From: Spirometra erinaceieuropaei
Lineage: Eukaryota; Platyhelminthes; Cestoda; Diphyllobothriidea; Diphyllobothriidae
Reading direction: 5' to 3'
Length of the DNA: 64,000 bases
Assembly: GCA_902702965.1 (NCBI GenBank)
Contig: CACRXP010000149.1
Location: forward strand, 128,539 to 192,538
In this document: piece after piece, positions 58,225 through 64,000 of the stretch
How positions within the stretch are numbered: the first letter of the stretch is position 1
How the letters are laid out: the number at the start of each line of letters is the position of its first letter
Program-made: the position numbers and the translations under genes
Notes under the pieces: model-generated
Databases searched by the model: none
What the model saw: the letters and a program-made list of their open reading frames with translations, nothing else
Told to the model about the DNA's origin: nothing

Positions 58225-61200
58225 TACGGTGGAGTCGATTAGTGGATTCAACATCCAAAAATTGTGGGAGCTTTTCTGAATGCAAAAATCGACTAATAGT
58301 TCTCATATATAAGGGATAAATTTGCAGAGTTTTCTCACTCATTGGTAGTTTATTCCAGACATCAATTGCATTTACAGAAAAGAACCGACAATATTTAACA
58401 TTAAGTGCCAGAGGAAGAAATAAAAAGACCTCACGGTAACTGTAACGTCAGGGGTGGACATGATTTCTTAAAGTATTCAGTGGGTTAAAGGTACAATTAT
58501 CTAAAAACGTTAATAGCAAAAATAGTCCCTTTTGTAGTCTACGAAACAACAAAGGATCAAGGCCTGTAAGCCGGCAACGTTCTTGGTAAGACAAATGTCG
58601 GTGTTCCGGGGTTAAGACTCTCTTTGTAAAAAAAGTGCTGAACGGATTCTATTTTTTCTGTTCAGCAGCACGCATGAGGCTGAATAAAAACGAACAGTAC
58701 TTTAGGTCAGGTCTAACGTACATGTTATAAAGACGCATTCTAATGTCGCCAGTTTTAAAGTTTCGGAGGCTTAACCCGGTCGTTCTGCGTGCTTTGGAGA
58801 CTATCAAAGCACAGTGCTCCGAAAGATTGAGGCTCGTGTAGTATGGTACACCCAGATGCTTAACAACCCCAGGCACATTAATGGCGTAACCTTCAATACT
58901 TAGTTGAGGTTGGCGGTCGTCGCCAACCACCATGACTGAGCATTTATGCCAAGAAAGAGAAAGGCGCCATGTGCGGCACCACTGGAAGAAAGCCTTAGGC
59001 TGTTCTTTAGGAGCTTAAACACGATGTCACGATCTACCGGCTTATATCGATATGCAACTTTAAGATCATCGGCATACATGAAGGGCTTACCATTCTGAAA
59101 TAAATCGGGTGCATCGTTAACAAAAAGGCAAAATAAAAGCGGGCCGAGTACACTACCCTGAATGACGTCACTCCTCACAAGTGTGGGGTTGGAGATAGTA
59201 TTGGAAATCTTAACTCGTTGTGTACGAGTGCCCAGGTGAGGGGATATAAAATTTAAAAGATTGCCACCTATTCCTTAAGAGGACAGATTCAAGAGAAGAA
59301 GAGCATGGTCAACACGGTCAAAAGCCTTAGTGAGATCGAAATGGTCTGTGTGAAGTGCAAAACCATTGTCCCTAGATTGGAAAACATAGTCAAAGAAAGA
59401 GACCTGACAGTTTTCACACGACCGAGCTTTGAGCAATCCATGCTGAGCAGCACTCAGTAGGTTATTCACTGTTAAGTGACATACCATCTTATCTTTGATC
59501 AATGTCTTTAAGATCTTCGAAAGTGCAGGGAGGGTGTTTATTGTCCGAAGGTCATCAAATGAGTTGATTGGCCATGCTTAGGAATAGGCCAAATATGTGA
59601 TTCCTTCCACAAGGTAGGATGTGTTTCACTTTCAAGAGCGAGATTAAGTAACTTACATAAGAGGGATGGGAAAGTTGTATTTGCATCCGCTTTTAAAATG
59701 CTTACTGGGACACCACTGGAAGCAGAGCTATGAGATTGACGAAAGCGCCGAATCGCAACAGTCACATCCCACAGAGTAAAAGTTATAGTTTCGAGAACTG
59801 TCCCGGTCAATGCAACCTCTACAGAAAATTAGGTCAAGCGTGCTTGAGTGTCTGGTTGGCAAATCAACAACCTCACTCCACCTTCCAACATCCCCAGCCT
59901 CAAGAAATTCTTCGAACCTTCCGGGGCCTGAAGGCTGAGATCAGCGGACTTCGGGGAGATTAAAGTCACCCGCAATCAATCGACACTTAAAGCTTAAGTC
60001 GGCCGCAGCATGAAATGCCTGTAAGAGTTAACAATCAAAATTGTCGTTGGCGTTGGAAGGGCGATAGACGCAGCCAGCGAGTAAGGAGAACTTATTTTTT
60101 GGTGCAACTTTGAGCCAGCAGCTACCTTCTACTGCGAAAAAATGCGGAAGGTCCAGCGGCAGAAATGTAAGTGTTTGCTTAACATAGACGCAACTGCCCC
60201 CACCACGGCTGCCCTTACGATCATTTCGAATGCATTTATAGCCTAGAAGAGAGAGTTCGGAGTCAGCTGCGGAGGCTGATCCCCACGTCTCAGTTACTGA
60301 AACAGTATCTGGACGATGGACGTACACCAGAGTTTGAAGCAAGGGCATCCTAATAAGCAAGGATCTGGCGTTTAGAACAAACAGTTTGAGGGGAAAGGCT
60401 GTTTGTTTCTGAGGCAGGTGGGCTACGTCGTCCACTGCTGGGATGCCCACGGAGCAAACGGTCCGGATGTATCCATCCGGTTCTGCAAAACATTTTGTGG
60501 CATCAAAAGACTCTGACGTAGATAGAAAGGAGTAGGACTTGGGGGAGGAAATGACGGACAGGTAAACTGATAACCATTGTAAGATAACTTATTTTCAGCT
60601 GGAAAGCCGCGGGCCAGATACTGCAACACATTCCCGCCGGAGCGAAAGTGAGGATCGGATGAGTTAACTGATCCAGTATGGAAATTAGCATGAGAAATAC
60701 ATTGGTAAAACGGCCGTGGAGGAACCAAATTATGGGGTGGAGAGGCATTGTTTCCATTCGAGCAAGGGTTCTATTCAAAGGCAGTGATGTCGGCATATTC
60801 GGCCTAACTGCCTCGATATGAGGGCTGGAGGGCAGTTGGAACACGCTACGTTTTGAGTCGTGGTGCTTGAGGCACTGTTAGTCGATTGTGGGTGAAATAA
60901 TTTATAATGGTGCTTGATTTATCGAGTGTCCGAGTGGTTGAGACAGCAAGTGGATTTGACTTTGACTTAGGCACATGCTTAGGCTTACTAAGAGTTGCTT
61001 GGAGAAGTCGCTAGGGGCGTTTGTATACCAGGCGTCTTGTTGCTTCTAGAGATCTCTGCATCAAGAATAGTCGAATTCCCTACGGTATTGGCTATGTCGT
61101 GACGTGCAGAGGCCGCGAATGGTGTTGTGGAGGACTTATGCAAAATGACAGTAGTTGTCATTACCCTGGTGTTGGTTTATGCCGGATTTAATTTATACAG

Positions 61201-61640
61201 TCTTCGCTGCAGTGGCGTGAGGTCTGGCGAAAGGGAGAAGCGCCATTTACGGCAGAATTGTCTAGTTATCTCCCTCCTCGACAAGATAAAATCGACTTCT
61301 ATCAAGGAGAAAACGGTAACTAGTATCGGCGCATTTCGACTGAGCGAGCGCAGTCGTTTAGCTTGTGCAACACTGATACCCAAGCCACAACTTTGCAGGA
61401 ACAAATGCGCTCCCTCCATAGCAGATAAGTGGATCGGAATGTTTCGCAGTAAAAAATTATGCTTGCGTTTAATCCTTTCCTTGGTTGCAGAACTTATTAC
61501 CCCAATAAGTTTAAAAGCTTGGTCAACTACTTTTTCAGAAGTGCTGTTTATGTCGCCATATATCAACTGATTGAGAATTTCGCCGACTGATGTTTTGTTA
61601 CGACTCACGGAGGGATTGTTCATTTAACCATATCCTCAGA
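58225..61640 (-). mobile_element. CR1-like LINE copy G, decayed, with ORF1 and ORF2 traces
   Basis: A lineage different from E and F. ORF1 trace at 61623-61177 (148 codons, HNFLLRNIPIHLSAMEGAHL, QAKRLRSLSRNAPILVTVF). Endonuclease at 60450-60028 (LFVLNARSLL, TVSVTETWGSASAADSELSL, GGGSCVYVKQ, AGCVYRPSNAND). RT pieces at 59810-59538, 59502-59275 (FDLTKAFDRVDHALLLL) and 59178-58900 (IQGSVLGPLLFCLFVNDAPD, FMYADDLKVAYRY), and the C-terminal part 58933-58649 and below to about 58230. Many frameshifts; the RT catalytic residues persist. Confidence 0.8.
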
Positions 61641-62039
61641 GGGCAACGAACATATGCTGTCACCTGCTGTGTCTCCGGTGACGATTCTAGCACACAGAGA
61701 CGGTGGGAAGACCGTAAGCTTTCGTCTTTTAGCACGTGCTCTGCGGCACATTACAGACTAGATAAGTTTTCGGTTGCAGTCCAAGGAACACAACGTTGCT
61801 AACGTACAGAAAAACATACTCAATAGCAAATGCTGCTGTTATTTTACTATAAATCTGGAAAGACATAGCCTGACAGGGAGTCACTAAGAAGGCACGCCAC
61901 AAAATACGGCTACTTTGAAAGACTGTCTAACAAAACTGGAAAAAAAACTATAAGTGAAAGGCGACTTTTAAAAAGCACTCAAGTAAAAAAACAGGCATTA
62001 ATTGCTTAAGAATATCAAAGTATAGGCAACACTTCAATT
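61641..62039. other. No gene recognised
   Basis: Probably decayed LINE 5' sequence. Confidence 0.3.
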
Positions 62040-62760
62040 ATCTTTGAAATGGAGCTGCGCGCCTTGATCTTGTCCTGTGTATTGTCTCCTTACAGTGTTC
62101 TGACGACGTCAAATTCGCTGTGGTCCAAATACCCAAGTTTTCTGGGTATTTCTGTATATTTAAATGCAGTTCCTTTAGAAGAATACCGGTATTTGGGAGA
62201 GACATTTCGGCCGGTATTTGGTGGAGAATCACGCACTTCGGCTCATTAAATTCTAGAAGTCACATGTTTGACTACACACTCGGATAATCAAAGGTTAGTT
62301 GGAAATTCGTTGCTTTCGTGGCACATATGAATCCCTCCTGTACTTTTATACAATAGTCGAACATGTCAGATTCACAGTCTCATTCCCTGCCGCAGTCAGG
62401 AAGGTAGGAGAACCTACAACAAAAAATTAAGCGAAGCCACCTTTACCTTTTACCCATCCCGTGATGAAATTGCGCGGAAAGACGTCATGCATTGTGGGAA
62501 ACGAACATTTTTGCTCGATTTGTGCGTTCTACTTCGATCTCCAATCTCTAAGACCTTCTGTTAGTAAAGTCTGCTAGGCACAATGGTGAAGGTCGTCTTC
62601 AAGGCAAAAACATGGCATTCCATCAAACGTCTCTCTCTAGAGTTTGCTTAATTCTCGTGCGAGTATACGAAGCTCGTTAGGCGAGAGAATTCTCGACATA
62701 GTCATGCTAAATGTCGAATAATGTTTTCAGACACTCCATTAAATGTCGTTCCATAATTCA
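62040..62760 (-). pseudogene. CR1-like LINE copy H, very decayed RT
   Basis: LGIWTTANLTSSEHCKETI at 62145-62080 matches the copy E motif RDLGVWTTTNLSPSEHC. Upstream DNA (ctcgtgcgagtatacgaagc, tcgttaggcgagag) matches copy E at 49865-49905. Too broken to follow as protein. Confidence 0.6.
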
Positions 62761-62769
62761 CGATGTGTA

Positions 62770-63826
62770 CAAAAATGACAGAATAGTATGCTCCGGCAAG
62801 CAGTTGTTATTTGTCCTTAAAGACCTGGAAAATAAATGCATTCTTTCATTTTTCTGGAGATTTGTCATTCGTAAAATGTTTTGGGAATATAACAGATAAT
62901 GGCTGGCATAGTTTGGCGAGACGTTCTTGAAGTGTAAGTGAAGGAATTTGGGTCTACACAGGGTCATTTTCCAGGTTTCGATCGGCATAGTATCGTCTTA
63001 AATAATGCCAAAGAAAAGTAAGGTTCTTTAGCGAAGGAATGGAAAGGAAAGGTTGGATAATAACAAGGCGAAGGTGGAGAAAAAGTACTGTACCATCCAG
63101 GGAAGCGAGGGGTGAAAAAACTCCATATAAATATTTAAAAATGATTGGATTAATTTTACAGGAGAAAAAAACACTCGAAAAAATAGAAACAGAAAAATGC
63201 GGGCAGAACTGGCCTGCATGTGACGGTATAGGATGGATTATTGTAGGACATCAACAGGGCCGAAATAAATGTCAGCTGTATATGGCATTGTATAACGGAT
63301 TTCATGAAGGGGTAAGTAGGCGGGTCGGTCAGGACTGGCCTGTATGTGGCCTTGAATAAGACAAATAAGTGGCGAATTTGAAAACCGGTCTCGAGGCGAT
63401 AGGAACCCAGATGCGGTCGGTTACATTCATCCGAGCCCATCCGAGGAATGGACTGGGAGATGCGACCAGACTACTAGTATATGGCGAATACAGAAGTTTT
63501 CGCCAAGAGCGTCGATGGAGCCAGGAACCTGGATTAAGTGAAATTTGTTTATCAGCGCGGCCCATCTGGCAGCGGAACTGGCTACCCAACCTACTCGCAG
63601 ATATACTGCCTAGGAAACCAATCCCTCGAAATCCTTCAAAGTCTGCAGTTATTCAAGTCCCACGAGATGCGCAAAGGCTAAGTCGCTTCTGATTAAATTC
63701 CGCAAAATTTATCGGATTTTAAGTATTTTTTTTCGCTTATTGAGTTTCGAACACTCGCTTTAATTCGTCATATACAAGCCGACGTATTCGCTATAACATC
63801 GAAAGCGAAATTATACCTATTATATC
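62770..63826. other. No gene recognised
   Basis: A 106-codon plus frame (63039-63359) contains two similar segments (CGQNWPACDG and VGQDWPVCGL), suggesting a short internal duplication. A further 107-codon frame at 63369-63692 has no motif. Confidence 0.3.
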
Positions 63827-64000
63827 ATGTCGAGGTTTATGGAGTCTCAAAAAGCTAACTGTAATAGTACGGCCAGCGACGGCACCTCGTTGAAAGATAA
63901 GTCTGGTGAGATGTCCTTCGCATCTAGAACCTGTGCTCGCTCTACCTGCACGTCCAGCCAACGACCAGCAAAGCGTGCAAAAAGCGTAATTACCGCAAAA
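63827..64000 (+). CDS. Open frame running off the window end (partial, unidentified)
   Basis: ATG at 63827, then 58 codons without a stop to the last base. The peptide is Ser/Thr/Cys-rich with a basic run (QRPAKRAKSVITAK) that could be a nuclear-localisation or RNA-binding segment. It could be the first exon of a gene or a LINE ORF1 start; the sequence alone does not decide. Confidence 0.35.
   Translation, partial: MSRFMESQKANCNSTASDGTSLKDKSGEMSFASRTCARSTCTSSQRPAKRAKSVITAK

Overview
This window looks like a repeat-rich animal genome, most likely a tapeworm of the diphyllobothriid group (Spirometra, Dibothriocephalus or Schistocephalus type). The evidence is one spliced metazoan metabolic gene with some introns of only 32-35 nt, plus the mobile-element set: Penelope-like elements with GIY-YIG endonuclease tails, Merlin DNA transposons, CR1-like and RTE-like LINEs, and C2H2 finger repeats with the RIGLVGHLRIH signature that I recall from diphyllobothriid proteins. 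The species is an inference; nothing here names it.

The only host gene I can support fully is mitochondrial methylmalonyl-CoA mutase, on the minus strand at 28596-41239. I could place 14 coding exons with GT-AG introns and continuous phase; they add up to 747 codons plus stop, close to the usual animal length. The cobalamin DxHxxG motif is intact, with the axial histidine at residue 627. Large introns (8, 10, 12 and 13) are filled with repeats.

Left flank, 1-28 kb: no host gene recognised. It holds Penelope-like endonuclease fragments (2.6-3.4, 5.3-5.6, 9.6-10.4, 25.1-25.6 kb), two Merlin copies with perfect 8-bp target duplications (4216-5004 and 27443-28181), a 987-bp palindromic element (6236-7222), a CR1-like reverse transcriptase ORF (15.1-16.8 kb), C2H2 finger remnants followed by a roughly 450-bp repeat called R1 here, tRNA-derived repeats and degenerate telomere-like tracts.

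Right flank, 43-64 kb: stacked LINEs. Nine CR1-like fragments all lie on the minus strand, one of them nearly full length (48.5-53.0 kb). An RTE-like LINE on the plus strand lacks its RT core and is interrupted by that CR1. A 1.7-kb terminal-inverted-repeat element with GC-rich ends and two hairpins lies at 53.2-54.9 kb, and a 158-base assembly gap at 55496-55653.

The most interesting signal is a short RNA-like motif recurring at several sites: a CTGATGA box, one extra U, a helix whose two sides covary, then GAAACGTC. It resembles a minimal hammerhead ribozyme. One copy follows a Penelope endonuclease tail and two face each other as an inverted repeat inside a mutase intron. The second is the repeated order C2H2 finger ORF then R1, always on the plus strand, which suggests R1 is the 3' end of an RTE-type LINE whose protein ends in C2H2 fingers.
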